Assembly: GCA_964535825.1 (NCBI GenBank)
Contig: CAZHUC010000001.1
Coordinates: 186,001 to 250,000, forward strand
Length of the DNA: 64,000 bases
Direction: 5' to 3'
Source: CAZAQK01 sp964535825
GTDB lineage: Bacteria; Pseudomonadota; Alphaproteobacteria; Rickettsiales; SXRF01
The stretch's first letter is position 1. Every line of letters starts with the position of its first letter. Below, one piece after another: positions 43,253 to 52,623 of the stretch. A model generated the notes under the pieces. The model searched no databases. It saw only the letters and a list, made by a program, of their open reading frames with translations, and was not told where the DNA came from. The position numbers were made by a program, and so were the translations under genes.

Positions 43253-45670
43253 ATGATGCAACAAGGTTTTGACGATAGCGGCATTACCGAGCAAGGCCAT
43301 GGCGGCTTTGGATCATCAGGCGCGTCTGCCGTGATGAACGGTGGCGGCCGTGAACATTTCGGTGACACCTCCGGATTCAGCACTACCCTGATGAGCAAGG
43401 ATGGACGATTCCTGGGTATAAAACTATCCCCGGAACTTGCTTCGCAGATGAATTTCTTCTTCAACACCTCGCTCGACTGGGTGCGCAAAAAGGCAGAAAA
43501 ACACGGTGTGCCCGTTGTAGAAAAATTTGCGACGAAGTTTGTTGATTTTAAACCGGCAGAGCTAACCAAATTCCGCGACAGGGCGGCGACCACCATTGGT
43601 TACGGTGTGATCCTCAGTAACCAGCTGGCATCTATCGGCACGAACATATACGCCTCCATGCACTCACTCAGTGAACTTCGCAGTGCCGTGCGCCCACTGG
43701 AGAATTCTGCAGGTGGTGCGGCACTCAGCGGCAATAACGAAGTGGTGGCAAATGCCCGCGCAAAGATCAACGGGCTTTTCTGGCACAGGCTGTCCAATAC
43801 AGTCGCTGATGCAATCGGTACTGCTCCTGCCTTGATGAGTAAATGGAATGAGCAGAAGGCCAAGAATGAAACCAGTAAAATGGTGCGTGATTTTGCCTCG
43901 GCGCAGAACAGCGATGATGTAGCCAAGCTATACGAAAAGAAAGTGACGCCTGGTGCGGCAGTGGCTGATGCTGATGCAGTTAAAATGGCAGGCGGCAGGG
44001 AGATGTTCATTGCCAGGAAACGCGCTGAATACGAACATGAGATGGCAGAATTCGTTAGCAAGAATAAAGCTGCTATCGAGGCGCGCTATAAGAAAACCCT
44101 GGACGAGATCTCGCCAGAAAATATACGCGGCAAAATAGAGGAATTGCAAGGTCTGGGTATCAATGCCTGGGAAGTAAAGAATGCCTTGCAAAGCAGGCGT
44201 GGTAATGCAGAACAGCAAGCACAGCACATGAAAGCAGTGGTCGATAATATTAGAAGTGACGCGATGGCTAACATTGCTTACTACGCAGAAGAACATGCAC
44301 GAGGTGAATTTGTTGGCATGCGTGGGGCATTTGACCAGCGCCATACAAAATACCTGGATCATAGTGGCCGTCATTCACAGACCATCAGCGGAATGCTGAA
44401 TAGCAAGATAGATGAATTGCATGCCGCACATCGGAATGCCCAGAATGAACCAGCAGATCCAAACGGTGTAGGCGTGGCGGCAGCCAGCTTGGGTGCAACC
44501 TTTGTGGCAGAGATCACAAAGAATGCGATCGGTGGCAAGGGACTCGAGAAATACGAGCAACCTGTGGCGCTGGATATGATTTTACACATGCGTCGTGTAC
44601 TGGAAAAATCAGGTGATAGCCCACCGGATATGATGCCTGGCATGAATAACAGCAAATATCATAATCACGAGATGAGTTATGCCCAGTTCGTGCATAAGAT
44701 ATTCCAGGAACATCAGCAGGATTCACGTTTCACCCAGATCGGCAACCGTTTTGTTGAGCATCTGAGAGAAGCGCGCTGGGATGATGCTGCGATTCAGGCA
44801 ACACCTGATGATCAGCTTAATCCGTATGAATTTGCCGTAAAGACCATTTCCAAGCGCATTAAAGATGGCCGTATGGATGCGATTGCGTTGGTAGGGTTGG
44901 TTGGCGACAAGCAGAAAAAGATCGTGCGTGACGATGGCCGCAACTTTGGCCCGCGCGGTGCAGGCAAAGATGATAAGGCGCAGAAGGCAGCGATACTGAA
45001 GATCATTGATGAACAGACCATCATGCTGCATGCCGCACAGAAGCAGACAGATGAACAGGTGCACGAAAAACTGGGTAATCTTGTATTCAGTGTCGAGGAT
45101 ATTAAAACCGCGCTGACATCCAAGACCATCGATCCGCAGGAACGTTCATTTATCTTTACTGTGTTCAGCAATGTCATCGGTGATGATGCACAGCTTAGCA
45201 ATATGGTTGGTCTGACCGCAGATCAGACAAAGGCGCTGCGCGCTGAAACAACAGCCAATTTCAACCAGCTCCTGGATGGTGCGGTAAATGTGCTGGCGGA
45301 TATGATCGATACAGACCCGGCTATACTTGATAAGAAAGTAAAATTGACCGCGGCTGAAAAAGACATGATCCGCGGACTTGCAGGAAGAATGCAGGAAGAG
45401 GGCAAAGACGTTGCCGATCTTGCTGCGAATCGTGAAGAAATAAAAATGTTGGAAACAGCAGTGGTGAACGCAGCCATGGCACTGGATAAGAATGCTTCCG
45501 GTCATGTGGAAAGCGGTAAGCCGGATAGTTTCTGGCAAAAGGTGGTTGCTGCTACAAAGAAGCCAAAGCAATCAATTATGAAATCTACCTCTGATGTTTC
45601 TGCGCAGGAACGTGAAGATAGTCGCCGTGCGGCTGATATGGATGTGCAGGAGACGGTGTCGAGGAGTTAG
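43253..45670 (+). CDS. Large unrecognised helical protein (cargo 1)
   Basis: 805 residues from the ATG at 43253, preceded by ACAGG. No family recognised. The first 30 residues are Gly/Ser-rich, then long helical stretches rich in Ala, Lys, Glu and Asn (for example RDRAATTIGYGVILSNQLAS; AEKDMIRGLAGRMQEEG). No membrane helix or signal peptide is clear. It occupies the RcGTA g9-g11 place. Length would fit a tape-measure protein, but there is no obvious repeat pattern or membrane segment as in g11. Confidence 0.75.
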   Translation: MMQQGFDDSGITEQGHGGFGSSGASAVMNGGGREHFGDTSGFSTTLMSKDGRFLGIKLSPELASQMNFFFNTSLDWVRKKAEKHGVPVVEKFATKFVDFKPAELTKFRDRAATTIGYGVILSNQLASIGTNIYASMHSLSELRSAVRPLENSAGGAALSGNNEVVANARAKINGLFWHRLSNTVADAIGTAPALMSKWNEQKAKNETSKMVRDFASAQNSDDVAKLYEKKVTPGAAVADADAVKMAGGREMFIARKRAEYEHEMAEFVSKNKAAIEARYKKTLDEISPENIRGKIEELQGLGINAWEVKNALQSRRGNAEQQAQHMKAVVDNIRSDAMANIAYYAEEHARGEFVGMRGAFDQRHTKYLDHSGRHSQTISGMLNSKIDELHAAHRNAQNEPADPNGVGVAAASLGATFVAEITKNAIGGKGLEKYEQPVALDMILHMRRVLEKSGDSPPDMMPGMNNSKYHNHEMSYAQFVHKIFQEHQQDSRFTQIGNRFVEHLREARWDDAAIQATPDDQLNPYEFAVKTISKRIKDGRMDAIALVGLVGDKQKKIVRDDGRNFGPRGAGKDDKAQKAAILKIIDEQTIMLHAAQKQTDEQVHEKLGNLVFSVEDIKTALTSKTIDPQERSFIFTVFSNVIGDDAQLSNMVGLTADQTKALRAETTANFNQLLDGAVNVLADMIDTDPAILDKKVKLTAAEKDMIRGLAGRMQEEGKDVADLAANREEIKMLETAVVNAAMALDKNASGHVESGKPDSFWQKVVAATKKPKQSIMKSTSDVSAQEREDSRRAADMDVQETVSRS

Positions 45671-45749
45671 GCATGGCTGCTATGCAGATAAACTATTGGC
45701 CTGATATAAAACTAGTGATAGGGTATAAGTCGTTGAAATATATACCTGT

Positions 45750-46922
45750 ATGGGGTATGTAGTGACCTATTTCCACTACTATGCGACAACCAGCCGAAAC
45801 CTCGACCGCGTGATGCAGTACGGGGTGTTCCCGCTTTCTAAAGCGGTATGGCTCGTTGCGCTTGGAAATAAGCCGACAGACAAGCGTATTGAGCTTGCAA
45901 CCACCCTTGCTAGGGTAACCAGCGCTATTGTGTACTCCGGCCTGACAACAGCGTTCCTTGGCGCTGAATCTGACATGATCGACAGCAACGCAAGGCAAGC
46001 AGTGTCCGCTGAGCTTGGTGTCGATCCGGCTAAACTAAGTTTCTCGGATTACAAATACACGGATAATGCCATCGTGCGTAAGGCGCATCAGGACATGATG
46101 AAACTGCAGAAATATCGTTATGGCACAGATGCACTTTTCATGTTGCCTATTGGCATGAAGGTTCTTTCCAAAGCGACGGGGACACCGTGGATCGAACATA
46201 GCCGTGAGGTGAATGACCGTATAAAAAGGGGTGAGCATATTGGTTTTAGTACCATGATGATCAGCGGCCATAATGCGTGGGATTTCAGCGTGCTTGCCGG
46301 TAAGGCGGGATACTGGGCAGGTGAAACCTATTTCGTTGATAAGAGTGGCCATTATGAGGTGGTGAAACTGATCGAGAATCTGCGCTCCACCGGCAAGGAC
46401 CTTTCACCCAACGATTTACTCGGCGTTTACCAGCGTGCACGCCATGCAGACATGCATCTGCCGTTCATAGAACGTCAGGAAGAGTATGAAGCACTGCGTC
46501 CATTACTGAAAAGAATGGCGGATGCCTATAACATGCATGATGGTAAATTCGGCATACCGGAGATCGTGTATCTCATGGGGCTTGGAAAGGTGAATATTCA
46601 TGCGGCTGACCACAAATCTGTAAGCGCTGAAGCGGTCAAACAATCAGAAGCGGAGATCGATAAGATTATTACTATTGGTCTTACAGGTATTCGTGAAGAG
46701 AATCGTAAGAAGCATGCGGCAGAAGGCCTGCGCGAGGAAGCTGTTTTGCACAGCAAAAGCTTTGTAGATAGGCTGAGTGATGGCGCGGTGCATGCGGCAC
46801 AAGGCTTCTCTGAAGGCTTCTCAAAACTCATTTTCAAGTCTCGTGATCGTAGGGCGGAAGAAGTGATTACTTCGCGCGATCCGGGCGAGCTGGCTCATTG
46901 GGATAGAGGTATAAACCGCTGA
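45750..46922 (+). CDS. Unrecognised protein (cargo 2)
   Basis: 390 residues, or 386 from a GTG at 45762 that has GGGG six bases before it. Not recognised. The N-terminus is aromatic (TYFHYYATTSRNLD), with two or three hydrophobic stretches up to residue 140 (VTSAIVYSGLTTAFLG; TDALFMLPIGMKVLS). The C-terminal half is charged and helical and ends in KSRDRRAEEVITSRDPGELAHW. Separated from cargo 1 by 79 bases. Confidence 0.65.
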   Translation: MGYVVTYFHYYATTSRNLDRVMQYGVFPLSKAVWLVALGNKPTDKRIELATTLARVTSAIVYSGLTTAFLGAESDMIDSNARQAVSAELGVDPAKLSFSDYKYTDNAIVRKAHQDMMKLQKYRYGTDALFMLPIGMKVLSKATGTPWIEHSREVNDRIKRGEHIGFSTMMISGHNAWDFSVLAGKAGYWAGETYFVDKSGHYEVVKLIENLRSTGKDLSPNDLLGVYQRARHADMHLPFIERQEEYEALRPLLKRMADAYNMHDGKFGIPEIVYLMGLGKVNIHAADHKSVSAEAVKQSEAEIDKIITIGLTGIREENRKKHAAEGLREEAVLHSKSFVDRLSDGAVHAAQGFSEGFSKLIFKSRDRRAEEVITSRDPGELAHWDRGINR

Positions 46923-47033
46923 TAAATATTAATAAATAATATTTTTTGCGGTAATTACGGTAACTCCAGCGGTGTCACAAAACATTAATACTATTTCCCT
47001 GTTGTCCCAAGGCCTTATCAGGTAAAATCTAGA

Positions 47034-47090
47034 ATGTATAACTATGGGAAAAAAATGTATAACTATGGGAAAAATTTGACCACATGGTAG
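47034..47090 (+). promoter_or_regulatory. Short upstream open reading frame made of a 21-base tandem repeat
   Basis: A 21-base unit beginning ATGTATAACTATGGG occurs twice in tandem (47034-47054 and 47055-47075, one mismatch). It encodes MYNYGKKMYNYGKNLTTW, whose stop overlaps the start of the next gene by seven bases in another frame. It could be a leader peptide coupled to the downstream gene, which itself lacks a Shine-Dalgarno site. Confidence 0.45.
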
Positions 47091-48685
47091 CGATCGTTAA
47101 TCCAGTAACCACAATGGGGGCAGCTCGTCCGATGAGCCTGTCACGCCTTGCGCCGTATGCGGATGATGTGGCGATACTGGCGGCGCGTTCTGGTGCTGCC
47201 ACTCCGGGCGCTGCCACACACAAAACCAAGCATAAACACAAGAATACTGGCCCGGATGCTGATGATCTGGCGCAACAAGCCGGTGCTGCTGGCGGCGCTG
47301 CCGTACTCGCACCGAATATCATCGACACAACACTTAGCGGTGCAGAGCGTGTTGCGAATATTGGTGGCTTCCTGCCATTCATTGCGATGCCGGTCGGATT
47401 TATCGGCGGTGGGCTCAATAAGCTGGGTGATAAGACAGGGTTCAAACCATTTAGCTGGATGGGTAAGGGATTAACTACACCAACCAACTATCTTGCAAAG
47501 CCGCTGGATGAAACCATGTTCGCAAAGCCAGTGAAGGCTGCTGCACAAGGCGCTGCAAATGTTACGGCAGGCGCTGTCAGCGGTGTCACCAAAATGACAG
47601 GACTGGATACACGTCTTACGGCGCGCCATACGAAACTTGCTGATAAGAGCCTAGGAAAAGCACAGTCATTCCTTGGTGAGATCGATATGCGTGCTATGCC
47701 AGATGCTGTGCGTGGCAATGTGCAGTCTATGCATAGTGCAGCACATGGTGTGTCGAGCACATCGCATATACATGTAGGACAGTTGGAAGAGACGCTGAAA
47801 AAAGCAAAGGAAGGTCTTGGTGCTATTCCGCGTGAGTCACGCAAACCGGTAAAGCAGGCGATCAAACAACTTGAGACTGCAGTGTATCACCATAACGGTG
47901 CAGCCAGCATGCGCAATGTGGAGCACTCTATCCGCACGATACCACAGCGTCTTGGCAAGATGGATATCGGCCATACGATCGCCAACGGTTCGTTCGTTGC
48001 GATGTCTGGCATCTCCATGGCCAGTGATGCGCGCAGCTTCACAAAGAATCTGGCGACACTTAAACAACTGCATCATGATATGACGGGTGAAAATATTTCC
48101 ACCATGGGCGTGCTGTTTGGCAAGGTGCCGGGTGTGGTAGCAGAGGCTCGTTCACATTTACTGAAAAATACCGCGATAAAAGAAGGTACGGATGTCGTGG
48201 GTCTTGGGGTGAACCTGAAGGGCCTGCTGAATCCTGCGTTCGGTGGTATTAAAGCCATGGCTGCCTATATGTTGCCGCAATTTGCTGCACAGGGCGCTGA
48301 CATGGTGATGGGTGAATCTGTACTGCCAGCATACCAGATGCTCAAGGCCAGTTTCGATCCCAAACAGCAGATGCCACTGGATTACTATGAAGCCTTTGTT
48401 GGTACGATGAGTAAGGATCTGCGCAAGCGCGGCGGTGTCGAGAGTTCATTCACGAAAGCTGTTGCCGAGCAGTATGCCCAGATGCATGCAACGCCGGAAC
48501 AGATGCTAAAAGAGATCGAAAGTGGTGCTTTGAACAAGCGCGTTGAGGCTATCATTGCTGCCAATAAAGCCGCTGCACCAGCGACCCATGCGTCTAAAGA
48601 AAAACAGGTGCTTGGCAAGCATACTCAGCAGGTTATACACCGTGAAAATGGCCCTCATCAAGCGCCTGGGCATACTGTAACATAA
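47084..48685 (+). CDS. Large unrecognised protein (cargo 3)
   Basis: 533 residues, not recognised. The N-terminus contains a basic His/Lys patch (HKTKHKHKN) followed by Ala/Gly-rich helices and a hydrophobic stretch, GGFLPFIAMPVGFIGGGLNKLG. A coiled helical middle and 'GLLNPAFGGIKAMAAYMLPQFAAQGADMVMG' follow. The C-terminus is polar. Amphipathic and partly membrane-active character is suggested. No ribosome-binding site; the overlapping upstream reading frame may provide coupling. Confidence 0.7.
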   Translation: MVAIVNPVTTMGAARPMSLSRLAPYADDVAILAARSGAATPGAATHKTKHKHKNTGPDADDLAQQAGAAGGAAVLAPNIIDTTLSGAERVANIGGFLPFIAMPVGFIGGGLNKLGDKTGFKPFSWMGKGLTTPTNYLAKPLDETMFAKPVKAAAQGAANVTAGAVSGVTKMTGLDTRLTARHTKLADKSLGKAQSFLGEIDMRAMPDAVRGNVQSMHSAAHGVSSTSHIHVGQLEETLKKAKEGLGAIPRESRKPVKQAIKQLETAVYHHNGAASMRNVEHSIRTIPQRLGKMDIGHTIANGSFVAMSGISMASDARSFTKNLATLKQLHHDMTGENISTMGVLFGKVPGVVAEARSHLLKNTAIKEGTDVVGLGVNLKGLLNPAFGGIKAMAAYMLPQFAAQGADMVMGESVLPAYQMLKASFDPKQQMPLDYYEAFVGTMSKDLRKRGGVESSFTKAVAEQYAQMHATPEQMLKEIESGALNKRVEAIIAANKAAAPATHASKEKQVLGKHTQQVIHRENGPHQAPGHTVT

Positions 48686-48745
48686 CCGTCAAAAAATACG
48701 GCCATACTGTCATATAAACTTCTTATTTGTGACCTCTGAATACGG

Positions 48746-48751
48746 TATAAT
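48746..48751 (+). promoter_or_regulatory. Perfect TATAAT -10 element before cargo 4
   Basis: TATAAT followed by GAGAGG, 30 bases before the next ATG. A TTGTGA lies 13 bases upstream, shorter than the usual spacer, so the -35 is weak. Confidence 0.45.
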
Positions 48752-48780
48752 GAGAGGTATGGAATATTACGGATTAGACC

Positions 48781-49773
48781 ATGACCGATAAGAAAGACGA
48801 CAGAGATTATATCAAAAAAGCCCTCGATGGGGATGTGTCATCCTATAGCTCGGATGACACGCTGGATGCATTAAGCGCAGCCAGCCGTGCGTTGCCGGGT
48901 AAGTTTGGTGATATGGCGGCTGCACCTATCGAGGCGTTCCATGGTTCTCTGACCAGTGATCGTGATTACAGAGAATCCAGTAAAGCATTGGGAAGAGATC
49001 TGAATGCTGCCGCGCATGGTAGTAACCGCGCATTACGTCGTAAGTTAGATGAGATAGCAGGTCGTTCAGGTTCAAAATTTGCAGAATACAGCACTTTAGG
49101 TGCGGGTGCTATCGTTGGAGGTACTGCTGGTAGTGCCATACTTCCTATACCCTTGCTAGGTACAACGGCTGGCGTATGGGCAGGCAGCGAAGGTGCTCAG
49201 TTGATCTATGATGAAGCTATCAGAACGCAGGATCAGGATGCTGTTGGCCTTGTCATCGAAATGAAAGAGATGCAAAAACGCAGGCAGCCAGTTGCTGCAG
49301 AACATGCCTTTGCAGCGCTGGCTTCCAACCTGCCAGATAAAGAAGCCAAGAAAGTAGAAGATCGCCTATTTGCACTTACGGGCAAACGTAAATTCGCTGA
49401 TGCGATCGCCGACGGCAATATGGGCGCTATTACAAAATTAATGAACGAATTTGATATGGATATAAGGGTGGATACCGGTATGCCGTATAACCCAGCCAAT
49501 CCATCAAAGACCGCTTCTCAGGAATATGCAGAATTGATCAATAACGGCACAATGGATGCACGCGCGCTTCTGTTCCGCGAGGATATGCCTTCCATCATGG
49601 AGATCACCAAACGGCAAATGGAGCAGCAGAAACAGTCTGCAAATAAACCGCGTCTGGCATTCAGGGGAGGTCAGCCGGTTAGTCAGGGAACAACCGTTGC
49701 TGCTGATGAGCAACCCAAGAACATCCTTCCTGGCAACTTCAAAAAGCCTGATACTAAAGGCCGCGCAGGCTAA
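48781..49773 (+). CDS. Unrecognised protein with a glycine-rich hydrophobic middle (cargo 4)
   Basis: 330 residues, not recognised. Acidic N-terminus, then YSTLGAGAIVGGTAGSAILPIPLLGTTAGVWAGSEG at about 100-135, a glycine-zipper-like membrane-interacting stretch. The second half is helical and charged, with a Gln/Pro-rich tail. Glycine-zipper segments are common in pore-forming and phage-injected proteins; that link is inference. DUF2460 follows 95 bases later after a repeat element. Confidence 0.7.
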   Translation: MTDKKDDRDYIKKALDGDVSSYSSDDTLDALSAASRALPGKFGDMAAAPIEAFHGSLTSDRDYRESSKALGRDLNAAAHGSNRALRRKLDEIAGRSGSKFAEYSTLGAGAIVGGTAGSAILPIPLLGTTAGVWAGSEGAQLIYDEAIRTQDQDAVGLVIEMKEMQKRRQPVAAEHAFAALASNLPDKEAKKVEDRLFALTGKRKFADAIADGNMGAITKLMNEFDMDIRVDTGMPYNPANPSKTASQEYAELINNGTMDARALLFREDMPSIMEITKRQMEQQKQSANKPRLAFRGGQPVSQGTTVAADEQPKNILPGNFKKPDTKGRAG

Positions 49774-49810
49774 GCTGCGGGTAAGTAGCATCACATTCAT
49801 TTTATAGATT

Positions 49811-49839
49811 GTCTGAATTCCGGCGTTCGCCGGAGTGAC
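49811..49839. repeat. Short palindromic element of the 'VTPANAGIQ' family
   Basis: GTCTGAATTCCGGCG-TT-CGCCGGAGTGAC, reading VTPANAGIQ on the reverse strand. It is a half-size relative of the element at 8109 and lies just before the DUF2460 gene. Confidence 0.65.
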
Positions 49840-49868
49840 AAAATTTTTAATCATATACGGAGTTTTTC

Positions 49869-50471
49869 ATGGCGTTCATTGAAACACGCTTCCCCACGGA
49901 TATTGCCTACGGTTCGGCGGGTGGTCCGGAATATTTTACTGATATTGTCGTTACCCATAGCGGGTATGAGCAGCGTAACGTGAACTGGGCGCAGGCGCGC
50001 GCGCGCTATAATGTGGCACAGGGTGTAAAGACACAGGCGCAGCTGGATACGCTCATTGCATTTTTCCGGGCGCGTAAAGGCCGAGCCGATGGATTTCGTT
50101 TCAAGGACTGGACAGATTATCAGGCAACAGACCAGAATATTGGCACTGGCGATGGGGTCGCGACCGTATTCCAGCTCAGGAAAAATTATATCAATGGCAG
50201 TATCACAGAGATCCGCACTATTACCAAACCCGTGGCTGGCTCGGTGGTCATTAAATTCGATGATGTTGTAGAGAATCCTTCTAATTACAGTGTCAATACG
50301 ACTACGGGCGAAATTACATTTACCGGAGCGCCCTCTGCATCGGTGCAGATCACTGCGAGTTTCGAGTTCGATGTTCCGGTGCGTTTCGATACCGACAGGC
50401 TTTCTGCCTCACTCGATAATTATGGCAGCTACAGCTGGAGCGACATTCCACTGGTGGAGGTGAGGGTATAG
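49869..50471 (+). CDS. DUF2460 distal tail protein (RcGTA g12-like)
   Basis: 200 residues. FIETRFPTDIAYGSAGGPEYFTDIVVTHSGYEQRN, 'GVKTQAQLDTLIAFFRARKGRADGFRFKDWTDY' and the C-terminal 'VPVRFDTDRLSASLDNYGSYSWSDIPLVEVR' are DUF2460 marks. In RcGTA this ring protein joins the tail tube to the baseplate. The start follows 'CGGAGTTTTTC'. Confidence 0.93.
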   Translation: MAFIETRFPTDIAYGSAGGPEYFTDIVVTHSGYEQRNVNWAQARARYNVAQGVKTQAQLDTLIAFFRARKGRADGFRFKDWTDYQATDQNIGTGDGVATVFQLRKNYINGSITEIRTITKPVAGSVVIKFDDVVENPSNYSVNTTTGEITFTGAPSASVQITASFEFDVPVRFDTDRLSASLDNYGSYSWSDIPLVEVRV

Positions 50472-50473
50472 CC

Positions 50474-51337
50474 ATGAGAACTATCAGCAGCGAACTAAAA
50501 ACACATATCGAAGGTGAGGTAACAACCCTTGCCACCTGCTGGAAGCTGACTCGCCGTGACAGCGAGGTATACGGCTTTACCAGCCATGACATGGATATTC
50601 TTTTTGATAGTGTCACCTATAAGGCCGCCACGGGTTTTACACCAAGCAGTATACAAAGCAGTGTGGCACTGAATGTTGATAATCTTGATGCGGAGGGAAT
50701 GCTTTCTGATGATGGTATCACCGAAGCAGATATCATGGCAGGTAAGTACGATTTTGCCGAAATAGAGATATTCCAGGTAAATTATGCTGATCTCACACAA
50801 GGTTCATTAAAATTGCGGCGTGGCTGGCTGGGTGAAGTGTCCTTTCATAAAAATTATTTTATCGCTGAGATAAGAGGGCTTACCCAGCTTCTTTCTCAAC
50901 GTATCGGTGAGTTATATTCGCCATCATGCCGGGCCACACTTGGAGATGCACGTTGTACAGTGAATATGGCAGCACATACAGTGACAGGTGATGTAACAAC
51001 CGCTGTATCGTCACAGGAATTCGTGGATAGTGCGCGCAGCGAGGCGACCGGCTTGTTTAATTTCGGGACAATCACCTTCACCAGCGGTGACAATATTGGC
51101 CTCTCCGTGGAAGTAAAAGAATACTTCCTGCAAGGAGGCGCGGGCAGGATCATCCTTGCGCTGCCGATGCCTTACGCCATTAGTTTTGGCGATAGCTACA
51201 GCCTGACCAAGGGATGCGATAAAACGGCCAGCACATGCCACGGCCGCTTTAATAATATCTTAAACTTTAGAGGCGAACCTGCAGTGCCAGGGCTTGACAA
51301 AATGCTTGAAACGGCAGGCACGCGTAGCAATTGGTAA
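50474..51337 (+). CDS. DUF2163 tail hub protein (RcGTA g13-like)
   Basis: 287 residues starting two bases after the DUF2460 stop. 'CWKLTRRDSEVYGFTSHDMDI', 'LYSPSCRATLGDARC' and 'KGCDKTASTCHGRFNN' are family features. Cysteines at about 152, 161, 248 and 255 would form the metal or iron-sulfur site reported for the RcGTA hub. It forms the hub that carries the megatron. Confidence 0.93.
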   Translation: MRTISSELKTHIEGEVTTLATCWKLTRRDSEVYGFTSHDMDILFDSVTYKAATGFTPSSIQSSVALNVDNLDAEGMLSDDGITEADIMAGKYDFAEIEIFQVNYADLTQGSLKLRRGWLGEVSFHKNYFIAEIRGLTQLLSQRIGELYSPSCRATLGDARCTVNMAAHTVTGDVTTAVSSQEFVDSARSEATGLFNFGTITFTSGDNIGLSVEVKEYFLQGGAGRIILALPMPYAISFGDSYSLTKGCDKTASTCHGRFNNILNFRGEPAVPGLDKMLETAGTRSNW

Positions 51338-51398
51338 TACTATTTTAACAGCTTGAAACTAAAATATAACTGCGGAAATTCTAAAAGCAGGTTTACTC

Positions 51399-51584
51399 GT
51401 GGAGATCATGCATAATTTTATGACGGGTTTGCTTTCAGTGCTCAAGATCACTGGCGCACCGCTATTGTATCGCTACCCGTACAGGAATTCTGCTGAAGGC
51501 ATGCGTTCGGACTGGAGTCGCATCGGTGATGATGTTGAAAGTGTAATGGGCCGTATGGACAAAGGACATGATGATGGAAGGTGA
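51399..51584 (+). CDS. Small hypothetical protein
   Basis: 61 residues with start GTG at 51399 or ATG at 51408. Not recognised. Ends MGRMDKGHDDGR and overlaps the next gene by 17 bases. A moderately weak gene; the overlapping arrangement is the support. Confidence 0.4.
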   Translation: MEIMHNFMTGLLSVLKITGAPLLYRYPYRNSAEGMRSDWSRIGDDVESVMGRMDKGHDDGR

Positions 51585-52098
51585 AAATAAAAACACCCCA
51601 GAGCCTAGCTATACCCAGCGCCCGTATAAAACCGGTGGGTATAAGCAACCCGGCCAGCGTGAAAGAATCCAGAATCGTACCGTAGAGTTGCTGCCGCACC
51701 CTGAAGTGCTGGAGAGTTATAATTATGTGGTGGAAGGTTCAGCAAAGATGATCCTGACCATGTTCGAGATCGAACAGAAGCACCGCCATGAATGGGAATC
51801 GCAGGCACTCAGCGTGCACCGTTTCACCACGATACTTGGCCAGATACTTGGTTTTCTTATTGCGGTTTCTATCTTCGTTTCCGCGACCATCATTGGTATT
51901 TACGGTAACACTACGATCGCGGCATTCATCTGGGTGTTCGGCATGGCCATCGTAAGTATGGCTGGGCTGGTATGGGCATATGCCAAGAGCATGGGGCAGA
52001 GGCCACTTTTCGCGCGTCCAACCATGCGCACACATTTCAGGCCGGAAAAAGAAAAAGCTGCGCCAGTGCAGCAAGCAGCACCGCAGGAAACTGACTAG
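51568..52098 (+). CDS. DUF2335 family membrane protein
   Basis: 176 residues (start could be the ATG at 51574). The segment 'KMILTMFEIEQKHRHEWESQAL' followed by two membrane helices (ILGFLIAVSIFVSATIIGIYG and IAAFIWVFGMAIVSMAGLVWAY) is typical of DUF2335. Such proteins occur in prophages and mobile elements with unknown role, possibly holin-like or superinfection related. Located between hub and peptidase, where RcGTA has no gene. Confidence 0.75.
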   Translation: MMMEGENKNTPEPSYTQRPYKTGGYKQPGQRERIQNRTVELLPHPEVLESYNYVVEGSAKMILTMFEIEQKHRHEWESQALSVHRFTTILGQILGFLIAVSIFVSATIIGIYGNTTIAAFIWVFGMAIVSMAGLVWAYAKSMGQRPLFARPTMRTHFRPEKEKAAPVQQAAPQETD

Positions 52099-52142
52099 TA
52101 CGGTCTCGCGCTGCTGCGCTCATATCATAGAAAGTTAGAGTT

Positions 52143-52610
52143 ATGACAACATTGCAAGAACGCGTGGTAGCATCCGCGCGCGGCTGGCTTGGCACGCGCT
52201 TTCATCATCAGGGCAGGCTTAAACGAACAGATACGCACAAAGGCGGCGTAGATTGCCTTGGATTGCTGGTGGGGGTATCTGCCGAATTAGGACTAAAAAG
52301 CAAATCAGGCAAAGCCATTACAGCGTACGATCATACGGAATATACGCATACCCCTGACACGAGCAAGCTCAGGATGGTACTGGAAAATATTTTGGAGTGC
52401 ATACCCCATGGGGATATAAACCAAGCTGATGTACTTCTGATGAATGTGGATGGCAGGCCGCAACATATGGGGATTGTCACCAGTATGGCAGGGCAAATGG
52501 GCATTATCCACGCCTATGCGCCGGCAAGAGCAGTGGTGGAGCATAGATTAGATGATCATTGGAAAAATATCATCACAGATTCATTCAGGCTTCCTTCTTT
52601 GAACAATTAA
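52143..52610 (+). CDS. NlpC/P60 family tail peptidase (RcGTA g14-like)
   Basis: 155 residues. Catalytic Cys38 in GGVDCLGLL, His108 in RPQHMGIV and a third polar residue near His123 (IIHAYA). RcGTA g14 is a cell-wall peptidase in the tail that opens peptidoglycan for DNA entry. Lies directly before the megatron gene, as in RcGTA. Confidence 0.93.
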   Translation: MTTLQERVVASARGWLGTRFHHQGRLKRTDTHKGGVDCLGLLVGVSAELGLKSKSGKAITAYDHTEYTHTPDTSKLRMVLENILECIPHGDINQADVLLMNVDGRPQHMGIVTSMAGQMGIIHAYAPARAVVEHRLDDHWKNIITDSFRLPSLNN

Positions 52611-52623
52611 ATTCGGTTATATC

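Noticed and set aside
43253..45670. Tape-measure protein
   Set aside because: Length is suitable but there are no membrane segments, no repeat periodicity and no lytic domain that I can see; left as unrecognised rather than assigned.
47029..47487. Reverse frame starting at the MYNYGKK repeat
   Set aside because: Shadow of the 533-residue gene; the repeat simply keeps the frame open.
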